Source: Methylocaldum szegediense
GTDB lineage: Bacteria; Pseudomonadota; Gammaproteobacteria; Methylococcales; Methylococcaceae
Direction of reading: 5' to 3'
Assembly: GCF_949769195.1 (NCBI RefSeq)
Contig: NZ_OX458333.1
Span: 124,001-188,000, forward strand
Length of the DNA: 64,000 nucleotides
Part shown: positions 18,702-28,394 of the stretch, piece by piece
Layout: each line of letters opens with the position of its first letter
How positions within the stretch are numbered: position 1 is the stretch's first letter
Translations under genes and position numbers: made by a program
The notes under the pieces: generated by a model
Databases searched by the model: none
What the model was told of the DNA's origin: nothing
The model's input: the letters and a program-made list of their open reading frames with translations, nothing else

Positions 18702-19958
18702 CTAGCGCGCCAAGGCGGCATCCAAACGCACGAAAAACGCGTCGCTGGAAAAGCGCGCCACGTAGCGGCGGGCATTTTCGCGAAGACGTTCACGCAATTG
18801 TGAATCGCCGCCCCATTGCAGAACCGTTGCTGCGAAATCGACCGGGTCGTCGCAAACTTCGATAGGGCTATCGTCGTCTGGGGGAAACCCTGCGGCTCCA
18901 ACGCTGGTCGTGATACAGGGCAGGCCGAACGCGAAGTAATCCAGCATTTTGATCTTCAGGCCACTCCCGGCACGCACGGGATTGATGGCGAACAGCGCGT
19001 TGGCGGCTAGTTCCGAGAGGTCTTGAACACGACCATGCAGAACCACGCCCGGAATGCCGGGCGTGAAAGCGAGACACACCTCGCCCGCCACGTCCAGGAT
19101 GAGATCCTTCCGCACCTCGCGCACTCGCGGCCAAACATGCTCCAAGAACCAGCGGAGTCCGTCCACGTTGTGCGGTGCTTGGCTGCCTAGATACAGAATG
19201 CGGGACTCGGCGCCGGGTGCAGGTTTTAGCGGCTTGGCGTCGACGGGCGCCGGGAGAGCGACGATCTTCGCTATCGGCATCAGTTCTCTGAGATCGCTGG
19301 CATCCTCGTCGCTGATCGCGAGCAGCAGGTCGAAGGCTCCGAGAATGGTCTGCTCCTGTTCCGGGCTTACCGGGGGAACGGCGGTCATCCCTCGCTCCGC
19401 TAGAGACCGGCAGCGCTTATGGAACACATCGTGGGCGATCAGCAGCGTGCGGGCGCGGTTCGGTAAGCAGCTCAGGATCCGCGCCCGGAAAATGGTGTCG
19501 ACGAAGACATAATCGGGATCGAGTCGGGAGAAGATCGGTGTCAATCGGCGCAGATCTGCCTCATTCAGGTAGCGCCCGATATAGACGGTTTTGCTCTGCG
19601 AAGCGCCGCGCCAGCTCGCCAAGCGTCGCGCCCATGTGCCGCCGACGGTGTCGAGTAGCCAGCGGTACACCGATCGAACCAGCGTTCTGGGATGTGCGGC
19701 CAGGTGCCAGTCTCCCAGGCGTATCGTGCCGGGCACATGAATCTGGACTTTCGTGCAGCCCAATCGTCGCCGGGGGCGGAAAATCGGTGCCGGGAGCCGC
19801 GGTCCGCTGATCACCAGGTGTGCGTTGAAGTTCCGCGCCTCCAGGTATCTCACAAAAGCGTGGTTGTAAGTGGAATACCCGTTCAGCCCGGGAACCGGCA
19901 AATCCTCGCACAGAAGAACCGCGACTGGACGGAGTCGTTCGGGCTTCGGCGCACTCAT
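18702..19958 (-). CDS. Glycosyltransferase, GT4-type
   Basis: A 418-residue GT-B fold transferase. The N-terminus (VAVLLCEDLPVPGLNGYSTYNHAFVRYL) has the glycine loop of the family and the C-terminal half has ESRILYLGSQAPHNVDGLRWF, then INPVRAGSGLKIKMLDYFAFGLP, the donor-binding glutamate region being replaced by MLDY. It resembles the transferase at 12.6 kb. The start at 19958 overlaps the preceding stop (ATGA); an ATG at 19970 is possible. The sugar is unknown. Confidence 0.82.
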   Translation of the reverse strand: MSAPKPERLRPVAVLLCEDLPVPGLNGYSTYNHAFVRYLEARNFNAHLVISGPRLPAPIFRPRRRLGCTKVQIHVPGTIRLGDWHLAAHPRTLVRSVYRWLLDTVGGTWARRLASWRGASQSKTVYIGRYLNEADLRRLTPIFSRLDPDYVFVDTIFRARILSCLPNRARTLLIAHDVFHKRCRSLAERGMTAVPPVSPEQEQTILGAFDLLLAISDEDASDLRELMPIAKIVALPAPVDAKPLKPAPGAESRILYLGSQAPHNVDGLRWFLEHVWPRVREVRKDLILDVAGEVCLAFTPGIPGVVLHGRVQDLSELAANALFAINPVRAGSGLKIKMLDYFAFGLPCITTSVGAAGFPPDDDSPIEVCDDPVDFAATVLQWGGDSQLRERLRENARRYVARFSSDAFFVRLDAALAR

Positions 19959-21097
19959 TTCAATTCCCATTGCAGCAGCAGCTTGCGTTGGACCGGCAGG
20001 AAATTGTCGTCGGATATCGCCGTGATGACGGTGATCCCGTTTTCGTCGCGATGGGCGGCGATGCCTTCCATGTTGTCGATCTGGTGAAAGAGCCGATTGG
20101 CTTCCAGAATCACGGCGCCGTCTAGAACGGCCCCGGGATGTATGTTGGCTGCCGGGATGCGGCGGAGACGCATTTTGAAGCCGCCGAGCAGCGACAACCG
20201 GCGTTCGAGCAGGAGCAAGTCGCCTTCCGGAAGAAAAGCGGCGTCGCTGATGTCGTAACTGTCGGTCAGGCGAACTTTGAGTTCCAGTGCCGGCCCGTCC
20301 TGCAGAATCCAGGCCGGAGCCAGGTCACGCCCAGTTTTGTCCCGTTCGGCGATAGCGAGAAGTGCGCCGGCGAAATCGTGTCCAGTGGGAAACGCAGCCA
20401 AGGCTTCCAAACCTCGGCCTTTGGGTAGCTTCACGATGTCCTGGGGCACTGGCAAGAGCAGGCCGGGGCGCCGGAGCAAGTTGGATATCGGCCGGAAAAC
20501 GGCCACCCCGTTGCGATGCCCTTCGAAACCCAGGTAAGCGGCCTCGTCGGTCAGCTCGAGAGACTCGATGTCGCCTTTACCGTTTTCTCGGAGCGGTTTC
20601 CCTTCGGGCCCCAGAACCGACGCCATGACCACGTCGGCGATGCCTTTCGGACGGCCCTGGTCGTACAAGAGGCGGCCTTGTACCCAATAGCCCGCATCAG
20701 TGACCGCAGTAAACCCGTGACCTCGATCCGTCATCCGCAAGCCGGATATTCCGCCGAAGTGCGGGGCGTCGGATTCGAACACCAGGCCGCCCCGAAAGAC
20801 CAGTGGCGACGCTGCGTTTTCCGCAATCCCGAACCTTGAAAACTCGGCGATCGGGTGCGCTTCGACCGGGATAGGCGTGAGACCGGGCAAAGCTACCCTG
20901 GGCTTGAACCTTAAAAAGCCGACCCAGACGACGGCGGCGGCCAATACCGAGGCCGCTGCAGCCGCCATCCACCATCGCCGTTGTCGTGCGGCGCTTCGCC
21001 CGGTCCGGGGCGAAGCCTGCGTCGGACGGCGCACATCGCGCAACCGGTCGCCGCTCGTCACGAGGTCTGTCACTGGCGCTTCGAACCGTTTTCTCAT
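19955..21097 (-). CDS. Membrane-anchored phytase-like (esterase-like) protein
   Basis: A 380-residue protein with a basic cytoplasmic N-terminus, one transmembrane segment (after RRWWMAAAAASVLAAAVVW) and a periplasmic beta-rich domain resembling the 'esterase-like activity of phytase' family: FGGISGLRMTDRGHGFTAVTD, GDIESLELTDEAAYLGFE, GRGLEALAAF, NMEGIAAHRDENGITVITAISDDNF. Such domains form six-bladed propellers. The start is ATG 21097 after GAGGAAGG; a GTG at 21109 overlapping the previous stop is the alternative. It sits between two glycosyltransferase genes with overlaps, so a role in the polymer is likely, but substrate and activity are unknown. Confidence 0.68.
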   Translation of the reverse strand: MRKRFEAPVTDLVTSGDRLRDVRRPTQASPRTGRSAARQRRWWMAAAAASVLAAAVVWVGFLRFKPRVALPGLTPIPVEAHPIAEFSRFGIAENAASPLVFRGGLVFESDAPHFGGISGLRMTDRGHGFTAVTDAGYWVQGRLLYDQGRPKGIADVVMASVLGPEGKPLRENGKGDIESLELTDEAAYLGFEGHRNGVAVFRPISNLLRRPGLLLPVPQDIVKLPKGRGLEALAAFPTGHDFAGALLAIAERDKTGRDLAPAWILQDGPALELKVRLTDSYDISDAAFLPEGDLLLLERRLSLLGGFKMRLRRIPAANIHPGAVLDGAVILEANRLFHQIDNMEGIAAHRDENGITVITAISDDNFLPVQRKLLLQWELK

Positions 21098-21105
21098 AGC
21101 CTTCC

Positions 21106-22008
21106 TCACGAGCGCGCCGGTTGGCTGTAGCGGGCCGACTGGGCCAGTCGCAGAGCCCGTGAAAAGGCCGGCCAGGCCAGTTCACGCCGCAGTAGCAGAT
21201 AGATGCCCACCAACACTTTGCGCATCGCTTGCAGGGCGACCCCACGGCTCAAAGCTGCGCTACGCGCCAGCGCGTATAGGCTGCCGGCATAGTAATGTCC
21301 GATCAGCCAACGATGGGGGTCACGGTGCCCGACCAGAGGGGCATCGAACCAAACAGCTCTCTCCCCAGCGGAGACATAGGCGCGTAAGGCGTAATCGAGG
21401 TCTTCTCCGCCGTTGATGGGAGCTCCGACACCCAAAGACTCGTCGAAATACCCCGTTTGAGCGACCCGAGAAGCCCGCATAAACAGCGTGTTGGATGAGG
21501 CATTGGCAACGAACGCCCGGGTACTCGCCGGTCGTGGGGTGCGTAGCTCCAAAGGCAGGGAGGGAAGCACCGAAGGCGAGGATGAATACTTGCATATCGC
21601 GAGATCGAGCGAGGCGTCTTGCGCGAACAAAGCGAGCATGGTTTCCAGCGTGCCCTCCGGATACCAGGCGTCGTCATCGGGAAAAGCAACCATCAACGAG
21701 CGCTCGAACAGGCGGTCTTTGTGCGCCAAGTCGAAGAGGAGATTCCGCGCTTTAGAGAGCGAAACCCGGTCGGGAATGGTCGTTACCCGGATATAGTCCG
21801 GCAGGGCAGGCAGCGGCTGGCCCGGTGTGTGTCGCTGCAGCAACAGATATTGAACGACCCGAAGTCCGGACTTCGTTATGGCGCGCTCCACGCTACGGAC
21901 CATGCGCTCCAATTCGTCTTGGCGTCCGCCCGCGCTGTCGCTGGTGGTGAAGAGCAGGGCGTCTACCTCGGCGTAACGCCCGTGATCGGTCGCGGGAAGT
22001 GCATTCAT
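21106..22008 (-). CDS. Glycosyltransferase, GT2 family (GT-A fold)
   Basis: A 300-residue protein with the GT-A features of family 2: a run of basic and acceptor residues (DRVSLSKARNLLFD), the metal-binding DDD motif in MVAFPDDDAWYPEG, and GGEDLDYALRAY in the C-terminal half. The start at 22008 overlaps the preceding GT4 stop (ATGA). It probably extends the repeat unit at the cytoplasmic face. Donor sugar unknown. Confidence 0.84.
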   Translation of the reverse strand: MNALPATDHGRYAEVDALLFTTSDSAGGRQDELERMVRSVERAITKSGLRVVQYLLLQRHTPGQPLPALPDYIRVTTIPDRVSLSKARNLLFDLAHKDRLFERSLMVAFPDDDAWYPEGTLETMLALFAQDASLDLAICKYSSSPSVLPSLPLELRTPRPASTRAFVANASSNTLFMRASRVAQTGYFDESLGVGAPINGGEDLDYALRAYVSAGERAVWFDAPLVGHRDPHRWLIGHYYAGSLYALARSAALSRGVALQAMRKVLVGIYLLLRRELAWPAFSRALRLAQSARYSQPARS

Positions 22009-23234
22009 GAGCGCTCTTCCCGGATGGCGGCCGGTTGGCCGGAACGGTGTGTTCCCCTGGTACTGCGCAGCAGTGCGCGATCATAAGCGGCCAGAAGCGC
22101 AGTAACTTGATCCTGCCAGTGAAAATGCAGCCGGGCGCGCTCCCGGGCGCGCTCGGCGTAGATTCGGCGCAGGGATTCGTCTTTGAGCAGGTCGCTTATT
22201 GCGGATGCCAGCCCCACGGGCGTGTGGTCGGGTGCGTAGCGGGCGGCATCGCCGAGAAGACGTTTGGTCTCCCCCAGTTCGAAGGCAACGATGGGCAGCC
22301 CCAAGGTCGCGTATTCGAACACCTTACACATGCTGATCTTGTCGTTGTATGTGTCGAAAGGATCGGGAATGACGCCGATATCGAAGCTGGACAGCGCAGC
22401 CAAGAGCGTTTCCCCAGACAGGAAACCCGTGAATTGGCAGATATCGGCCACGCCCAAGGATTCAGCTAGGGCTTTCAGCGCCGCGAGTTCCGGACCGGCG
22501 CCCACGAATGTGCAGGTGAAGCGCGGCAATCCGGATTGGCTGCGCAGCATCGCGACGGCGCGAATCAGATTGTCCACTCCGTCCTGAGCACCCATGACCC
22601 CTACGTAGCCGACGTTGATCGCGTCGTCCGCTCGGGCTGTCGGAATCCGCTTGAACTTGGTTAGGTCGGGAAAGCCGTACACGGTGAAAACATCGTCCGG
22701 ATGCATGCCGCCTCGTGTTATCGCCAGTTCCCTAAACGTCTCGTTGGCCGAGATGACCACGTCCGCGAACAGGAACGTGAGTTTTTCGAACAGCCTCAGC
22801 AGGGCATGCATGGGGCCGCGCTTCTTGAATTTGGATTCGTAGAGCTCGGGACAGATATCGTGATGATCGAAGATCAGCGGTCGGCCGAGCGCTTTGTACG
22901 GCAGGGCGACCAGGAACAAAAGATCGGGCGGATTGGCGATGTGGATGATATCGAAGCCGTGGCGCCGAAACGCCTTGAAGGCCAAGCGCGTTTCGTGGAA
23001 CAGCGCGGCGCCGTATTCCAACAGGAAACCGAGTGCGCCACTGGCTTCAAGGGGCAGGGGATGACGGTAGATCCGGATCCCGTCGAACACGATCTCCCGT
23101 TCGGGATGTCTTTCGGTGGCGGGACAGATGACGGTGACGTCCCAGCCGGCGTCGCGCAGTGCGCACGCTTCTTGCCACGCTCTCCGATCTAAGGGCACCG
23201 GAAGGTTTTCGACAATCATCAGACAATTCGGCAT
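22005..23234 (-). CDS. Glycosyltransferase, GT4-type
   Basis: A 409-residue GT-B transferase. Visible features: MIVENLPVPLDRRAWQEA at the N-terminus, DIIHIANPPDLLFLVALPYK, INVGYVGVMGAQDGVDNLIRAV at the start of the donor domain, and FDIGVIPDPFDTYNDKISMCKVFEYATLGLPIV with the conserved EYATLGLP in the nucleotide-sugar site. The ATG at 23234 follows GGGGGAT. It opens a block of genes with short spacing or overlaps reaching down to 10 kb. Confidence 0.86.
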   Translation of the reverse strand: MPNCLMIVENLPVPLDRRAWQEACALRDAGWDVTVICPATERHPEREIVFDGIRIYRHPLPLEASGALGFLLEYGAALFHETRLAFKAFRRHGFDIIHIANPPDLLFLVALPYKALGRPLIFDHHDICPELYESKFKKRGPMHALLRLFEKLTFLFADVVISANETFRELAITRGGMHPDDVFTVYGFPDLTKFKRIPTARADDAINVGYVGVMGAQDGVDNLIRAVAMLRSQSGLPRFTCTFVGAGPELAALKALAESLGVADICQFTGFLSGETLLAALSSFDIGVIPDPFDTYNDKISMCKVFEYATLGLPIVAFELGETKRLLGDAARYAPDHTPVGLASAISDLLKDESLRRIYAERARERARLHFHWQDQVTALLAAYDRALLRSTRGTHRSGQPAAIREERS

Positions 23235-23294
23235 GCGTATCCCCCTGTAAATCTCGTTGCTTCACGCTCCCGCAGGCGGGGCAGTTCGTGGTTG

Positions 23295-23765
23295 TCAATC
23301 GAAACCGTATTCCGCCATGAGGCGCTCTTGTCGTTCGTCGGCCCCTTCCAGTCGCCCATAGGGGCCCGCAACCACAATGCCCGACTTGATGACGCGGGCC
23401 GGATTGCCGGCGACCACGGATCGCGGCGGCACGTCGCGTGTAACCACGGAGCCGGCTCCGACGATGCTCTCATCCCCAATCGTGACGCCGGGCAGGATGA
23501 TGCTTCTGGCGCCGATGAAACATCGACGTCCGATGCGGGTGTGGGTGTGAAAGCCGCGGGTTAGGTCGTGCGCTAGGATGGCGACGCCAAAAGCGATGTA
23601 AGACTCCTCGCCCACGTGGATGCCTTTGGGATTGGTCAGATCGAATTTGGTCGACAGCGAAAATTGGCTGGATGGATGAATATCCATGCGAAAGACCTTC
23701 ACCAGCCAAAGGCGCTTCAATTCGACTAAGCACAATCGGACCCATCTGAGTTTGCCGAGATTCAT
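23295..23765 (-). CDS. Left-handed beta-helix (hexapeptide) acyltransferase
   Basis: A 156-residue acyltransferase of the WcaF/CysE-like hexapeptide type. Repeats of the form (I/V)GxxS/C..GA are seen in [50 protein letters not shown], ending in the standard AGNPARV turn; a histidine ([10 protein letters not shown]) is placed for catalysis. The start is ATG 23765 (MNLGKLRW); the longer frame upstream is unlike the family. It should O-acetylate a sugar of the exopolysaccharide. Confidence 0.85.
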   Translation of the reverse strand: MNLGKLRWVRLCLVELKRLWLVKVFRMDIHPSSQFSLSTKFDLTNPKGIHVGEESYIAFGVAILAHDLTRGFHTHTRIGRRCFIGARSIILPGVTIGDESIVGAGSVVTRDVPPRSVVAGNPARVIKSGIVVAGPYGRLEGADERQERLMAEYGFD

Positions 23766-23823
23766 CTTTGATGCTTCTCCAGAATGCTTGCTTTTTGAGG
23801 TGAAACCTTGGCGATGTTTTGGG

Positions 23824-25017
23824 TCAGATCCTGTGCCGGGGTTCGAGGGCGGGTTCGACTGTTCGAAACGGCAGAGGACTGCACGATTCGCGGGATGGCG
23901 AAACCGGCTCTCGGCGGTCGCAGGAACCGACGAAGGCAACCACGAGTACCATGAAGATTTGAGGAACACTGAACGTGTTGTCGGTCGACGAATAAGCAAA
24001 GAAAGCCAGGACGGCCAGCAGAAACGCCCACCTTTTCGTCATCATGGGGTGGCATAACAGGTTCACTAACATGGCGATGAAGGCGCAGCCCATGAGCGCC
24101 GAGCCGACATAGCCGAGCTCCAAGGTAAAGCGAAGGTATTCGTTGTGCGCAGCGACGGTGTGTGTCGTCTCGGATGCTCTCGCGGACAGGATATCCATCT
24201 GGTGTCCCAAGCCTACGCCGAAATAGGGAAACCGCTGTATGTAGGTTTTCAGCTCGTTCCAAATGATGTCGCGACCGCTCATCGCCTCGGACGACAGGCG
24301 GGTCATCAGTTGGTCTCCCATGACGTAGAAAAGCGCAGCTATCGCGACGCAGCCGTAAAGGACCATCAGGATCCTGAATACCGCGGATCGGCTTTCAATG
24401 AACAGCATCGTGCCGGTCACGCCGAGCGCCAGCGCCGACGGCATGCGGGAAGCCGTGAGCATAGTGATACCTGCATTGACGAGGGCGAGCAGGAGATAAC
24501 GCGAACGCTGCTGAAGCGCGAGGTAACTGGCCGCGACGGCACCGGTAACGCCGGCTCCCCCGAGAAATGCCGGTCCCATGTTGCCGGCAAGTCGGCGGGT
24601 GCCAAGATAGTCCGTCATCCAGAGACGATTGATGCCAACCGCTTCGTAAATCGTTCCAAGCAACACCGAGACCGGCGGAGTGAAGGCGGCGATCAGCAGG
24701 ATGAGTTCCCGGTCCCGCTGTTCCGGTAAAGCCGTGAAAAAAAGCAGAAACGCGCTGAGGCTCACTAGGCTTCGCGAATATCGGTCCCAGGAAAAGGCGT
24801 CAAACTCGCTGAGAAGACCGCAAACGAAGCTGACCAGGATGATGAAGCCCATCAGCACGAGGTTGGCCGGAATGCGCTTGCGGGTGAGCGCGAAAACCAG
24901 TCCTGCAATGATGAGAAACAATTTCTCGATAGGATTGGCGTTGGCTAGACCTAGCAATCGTTCCAGGTTGAGGATCAACACCAGTTGCGCGACTAGAAAC
25001 GCGCATCTAAACGCCAT
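23824..25017 (-). CDS. O-antigen ligase/Wzy-type polymerase family membrane protein
   Basis: A 397-residue integral membrane protein with about ten hydrophobic helices, a large periplasmic loop before the last helices, and the family's conserved [24 protein letters not shown]...[16 protein letters not shown] segment (the GxGxG...HNxYL signature). It most likely polymerises flipped repeat units, or ligates glycan, in the inner membrane. The start at 25017 follows GGAGGGG. It follows epsG by 41 bases, in the position where related methylotroph loci carry an exosortase gene. Confidence 0.83.
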   Translation of the reverse strand: MAFRCAFLVAQLVLILNLERLLGLANANPIEKLFLIIAGLVFALTRKRIPANLVLMGFIILVSFVCGLLSEFDAFSWDRYSRSLVSLSAFLLFFTALPEQRDRELILLIAAFTPPVSVLLGTIYEAVGINRLWMTDYLGTRRLAGNMGPAFLGGAGVTGAVAASYLALQQRSRYLLLALVNAGITMLTASRMPSALALGVTGTMLFIESRSAVFRILMVLYGCVAIAALFYVMGDQLMTRLSSEAMSGRDIIWNELKTYIQRFPYFGVGLGHQMDILSARASETTHTVAAHNEYLRFTLELGYVGSALMGCAFIAMLVNLLCHPMMTKRWAFLLAVLAFFAYSSTDNTFSVPQIFMVLVVAFVGSCDRREPVSPSRESCSPLPFRTVEPALEPRHRI

Positions 25018-25058
25018 GTTCGACACCCCTCCAATCCGGCGTTCGGCGCGATCGATCT

Positions 25059-25934
25059 TCAAAATTCATTGAGAACCGCGCCCACGATTCGGCAGCCGAC
25101 GGCGGTCAGCATTTGCCGGAAAAAATCAGCATCGGAAAAACGGGTTACGTGCTTTCTCGCGATCAGCAAACAGGCACCGGCACGGGCGGCGACGGTTTGT
25201 GCATCGCTGGAAGCGACACCGGCGGGGGTATCGAGCAGTATGATGTCGTAGGCCGATACGAGATCCCTCAACAAGACATCAAATGTGCCTCGGCTTAGCA
25301 ATTCCGATGGGTTGGGCGGAAGCGTACCGGCCGGAAGCACCGAGAGATCGGCGAATTCCTCGATCCGACGAATACACTCGGCGCCGCCGCGGCCTACCAA
25401 AAGATCGGACAAGCCCAGACCCGTGCGGCCGAGTGCGAAGATTTCGTGCTGGCATGGACGGCGTAAATCCGCGTCTATCAACAGTGTTCGCTGACCCAAT
25501 TGGGAAAATACGACGGCCAGATTCGATGCCGCATAGCTGCGTCCTTCGCCGCGACCGGGGCTGGTCACCGCCAGAATCTTGTTTCCTTCGCTGTGCCAGC
25601 GCAGCATCAACTGGCTACGTATGGCGCGGAAGACCTCCATTTGAGCGCTGAACGGCTGATAAGCGGCAATCAGCTTGGCGCTGAAATTTCCCTGTCCCGG
25701 CTTCAGATAGCGGTAATCGAATTGTTCCGAGATCGCCCGGCGAATGTCTTCCTCGGAAATCAGTCCGAGCTGTAGAGCCGCCTCGCCGAAGCGCAGACCG
25801 GTTTCCCTCTGAAGGTGCAGCACGCGTTCGGCGTCGAGCGCCGAAAGTCTCCCCGATTCCCGGAGAATGTGTCCGATGCGGCGATCGGTGTTGACAAATT
25901 CAGGTTTGATCCTGATCGGTTGAGCTTGTGTCAT
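25059..25934 (-). CDS. epsG: EpsG-type chain-length/tyrosine-kinase-like ATPase
   Basis: A 291-residue cytoplasmic BY-kinase-like ATPase partnering the EpsF co-polymerase. An N-terminal region with a GspE-II-like stretch (GRLSALDAERVLHLQRETGLRFGEAALQLGLISEEDI) precedes the P-loop domain: Walker A SPGRGEGRSYAASNLA, Walker A' TLLIDADLRRP, Walker B DIILLDTPAG. Arginine replaces the usual lysine in the P-loop (GEGRS), which I associate with the EpsG family, and the protein ends at VLNEF with no tyrosine-rich tail, so autophosphorylation as in Wzc is doubtful. The start is ATG 25934. Confidence 0.85.
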   Translation of the reverse strand: MTQAQPIRIKPEFVNTDRRIGHILRESGRLSALDAERVLHLQRETGLRFGEAALQLGLISEEDIRRAISEQFDYRYLKPGQGNFSAKLIAAYQPFSAQMEVFRAIRSQLMLRWHSEGNKILAVTSPGRGEGRSYAASNLAVVFSQLGQRTLLIDADLRRPCQHEIFALGRTGLGLSDLLVGRGGAECIRRIEEFADLSVLPAGTLPPNPSELLSRGTFDVLLRDLVSAYDIILLDTPAGVASSDAQTVAARAGACLLIARKHVTRFSDADFFRQMLTAVGCRIVGAVLNEF

Positions 25935-26050
25935 GAAACATCTCGCAGGAAAGTGGAAGGTGGATGTCCCGCTCCGGGGCATTCGTGGGAAATGGCGGAA
26001 AAGTAGCGCACGATGTCGACCATCGGGATGTGAATAGTGTCATGGCCGGT

Positions 26051-27457
26051 TCAAGTCGATGACCTGGCGAAGACCGGCCACCAACGCGAACGGCGCAACT
26101 CCGCATCAGTCAATATACCCATGAAAGGGAGTCCGAGTGCGACGCTCAAGTCTTCTGGCGAACGCACGCGCCGATCGAACCACTCGAGTGCCAAAACCAA
26201 ACTGACCGCTAGTACGATGCCTAGGAAACCGGCTACAGCAACATTCAGCACAACTCTGGGCTTCGACGGACGCAGCGGAGGTTTCGCAGGATTCAAAATC
26301 GCGACATTGGTGTGGCTGGCTTCGCTTTCGAGCCGGGTTTGGTTAAAGCGCGCCAAAGCGGCTGTATAAGCCTGCCGCGCATGCTCGACCTCCCCGGTCA
26401 ACACCGACAGCTCATCCCGCTGTTTGTTGAGCTCGAGTATTTTCGCTTTTTGTTCGGCGACTGCCGTTTTGAGTTCGTTTTCGCGGCTGCGGGCGATCTC
26501 AACCGCGGTGTTCAGGCTTTGGATGATCGTTTTTACTTCAGCCGCCAGCTTGCGTTTGAGGCTGCCTGCTTCCGCTAGGGCTTGTTGGTAAAGCGGATGG
26601 TTGGTGTCGTACTTCTGCCCGATCTCGGCGAGCTTGGCTTCGGTCAATGTCAGTTTTGTCTTTAGATCTTGGACTACCGAGTTGCTCAGCACTTCAGGGA
26701 GCGTTTCCGGCAAGAAGGATCGGCCGGCCGTTTCCAATTGGCTGCGGCGGGACATCAGGTCGTAAGTATTCGCCTGGGCGACCACCAACTGTTTGGAGAG
26801 ATCTTCCAATCGGCTGTTTTCCACATCCAAATGTTGCTCAACCGAGACGATGCCTTTTTCTTGCTGATAACGGGACAGATTGGCCTGGGCATTCTCCAGC
26901 TTTTCGCGTAAGCCTCTGATTTGTTGTTCGAACCAGGCGGCGTTCTGGCGCGCCGGTTCGGTTCTGAGTTCCAGATTGGTTGCGATGTAACTCTCCGCGA
27001 ACGCGTTGGACACCGTAGCGGCGAAGTTCGGATCGCTATCCGAGAAACTGACGTTTATGACGCTGCTTTCACGCGAGGGCAGGACATCGAGTTTTTTAAG
27101 CAGCCGACCGGCTAGCCAGTCGCGTATGTCGCCCGCTCCGTCGGTTTCCTGTTCGAAGCGCTCCTTCATGTCTGGCAGGTCGGCCAATTTGAGCTTGTCC
27201 ACCACCTTCAGCGCCACGTTATGGCTGCCGATGATGTTGACCTGGGTTGCCATATATCCCGGCATCAGCTGTGCCGGAACAGCGATGCCCGTGATTGGGT
27301 CCACGCCCTTGTAATCGACGACCAGAGCGGTCGTGGCCGTATAGGCTTTTGGCAGCATCAAGCTGACGGCAAGCGCCATGAGGGCGGCAGCCAAGGGCGT
27401 GACGACGAGCACCCGCAACCGTGCCCTAAGGATTTGCAGGAACTGCTGTAAATTCAT
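26051..27457 (-). CDS. epsF: Chain length determinant protein EpsF (Wzz-type polysaccharide co-polymerase)
   Basis: A 468-residue inner-membrane protein: a helix near residues 18-38, a long periplasmic region with coiled-coil content (about 165-390, WFEQQIRGLREKLENAQANLSRYQQEKG), and a second helix near residue 405 after the proline-rich LNPAKPPLRPSKPR that marks Wzz proteins. It regulates polymer length and joins the Wzy polymerase to the outer-membrane exporter. Its kinase-like partner EpsG lies downstream and the exporter EpsE upstream. Confidence 0.9.
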   Translation of the reverse strand: MNLQQFLQILRARLRVLVVTPLAAALMALAVSLMLPKAYTATTALVVDYKGVDPITGIAVPAQLMPGYMATQVNIIGSHNVALKVVDKLKLADLPDMKERFEQETDGAGDIRDWLAGRLLKKLDVLPSRESSVINVSFSDSDPNFAATVSNAFAESYIATNLELRTEPARQNAAWFEQQIRGLREKLENAQANLSRYQQEKGIVSVEQHLDVENSRLEDLSKQLVVAQANTYDLMSRRSQLETAGRSFLPETLPEVLSNSVVQDLKTKLTLTEAKLAEIGQKYDTNHPLYQQALAEAGSLKRKLAAEVKTIIQSLNTAVEIARSRENELKTAVAEQKAKILELNKQRDELSVLTGEVEHARQAYTAALARFNQTRLESEASHTNVAILNPAKPPLRPSKPRVVLNVAVAGFLGIVLAVSLVLALEWFDRRVRSPEDLSVALGLPFMGILTDAELRRSRWWPVFARSST

Positions 27458-27528
27458 AGCGACTCACTCGTCTCCCTGAAAATGCTTCCTCGAAAAGAAA
27501 ACCGTGCCGGCGTTTGAAGGAAGAACTG

Positions 27529-28326
27529 TCAAAACCATCGCTCGCCGACATAGATCACATCGTCTTTCTGGACCAGTTCGTCCAACTCCGCGTCTATCGT
27601 GGTCAAACGGTCCTCTGGTGACCGCCGTTTGATCGTGATGCTGCGCAGACTGCCGCGAGGCGTTACACCCCCTCCCAAGGAAATCGCTTGAGCGACGGTC
27701 ATGTTCCGTTCCAGCCGATATGCCCCGGGGCGCTGCACTTCCCCGTGGATGTAAAACACTGGAGCACGCGGCACGAATATGACATCACCTGCTTCGGCCA
27801 CAATGTCCTCAGTGGCTTTCCCCTCCTCGAGCAGTTCTTTGAGGTTCAGCTCTTCGCGGTAGGTTTTTCCGTTCCGGACCCGCGTCACGATCGTGCGGTC
27901 GTCACCCTGCGGATTTACCCCTCCCGCCAAAGCGATCAACTGAGTCACTGTGGTTGCGGTATCCAGGGCGTAACGGCCGGGATTGTTCACGAAACCCAAT
28001 ACGGCTACTTCGTGGCTACGGTATTCCTGCACCGCGATATTCACCTGAGGGTCGCGTACATATCCTTGGTCAGAAAGGAGACGCTCGATCAAATTTTCGG
28101 CTTCGCCAACAGATAAGCCGCCAACTTCGATTTCCCCGAGCAGCGGAAACGAGATTTTTCCGCTGTCTGAGATGCGGGTTTCGGTGGCAAGGTCCTCGTT
28201 GCCATAAACCGTAATACGGATAAGGTCGTTAGGACCGAGTAAATAGTCGGCCCGCGAAGTCGACAGCATCAGCAAAGCGACAGCGCCGAAAAAGAACTGT
28301 GAGCAGATACCGAGAGGTGTGCGCAT
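27529..28326 (-). CDS. epsE: Polysaccharide export protein EpsE (Wza family)
   Basis: A 265-residue secreted protein with a signal peptide (about 1-26, ending STSRA; no lipobox cysteine), an N-terminal polysaccharide-export domain (DYLLGPNDLIRITVYGNEDL) and two SLBB domains (EVAVLGFVNNPGRYAL and VFYIHGEVQRPGAYRLERNMTVAQAI). It forms the periplasmic/outer-membrane conduit for the polymer. Unlike Wza it lacks an acylation cysteine, which suits the EpsE subgroup. The start ATG is at 28326. Confidence 0.9.
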   Translation of the reverse strand: MRTPLGICSQFFFGAVALLMLSTSRADYLLGPNDLIRITVYGNEDLATETRISDSGKISFPLLGEIEVGGLSVGEAENLIERLLSDQGYVRDPQVNIAVQEYRSHEVAVLGFVNNPGRYALDTATTVTQLIALAGGVNPQGDDRTIVTRVRNGKTYREELNLKELLEEGKATEDIVAEAGDVIFVPRAPVFYIHGEVQRPGAYRLERNMTVAQAISLGGGVTPRGSLRSITIKRRSPEDRLTTIDAELDELVQKDDVIYVGERWF

Positions 28327-28394
28327 GTCTTGTTAAATAAAGTTCAAATCACGGTAATGAGTTATATCGATAAATGGAATAGCCTTTGCACTTC

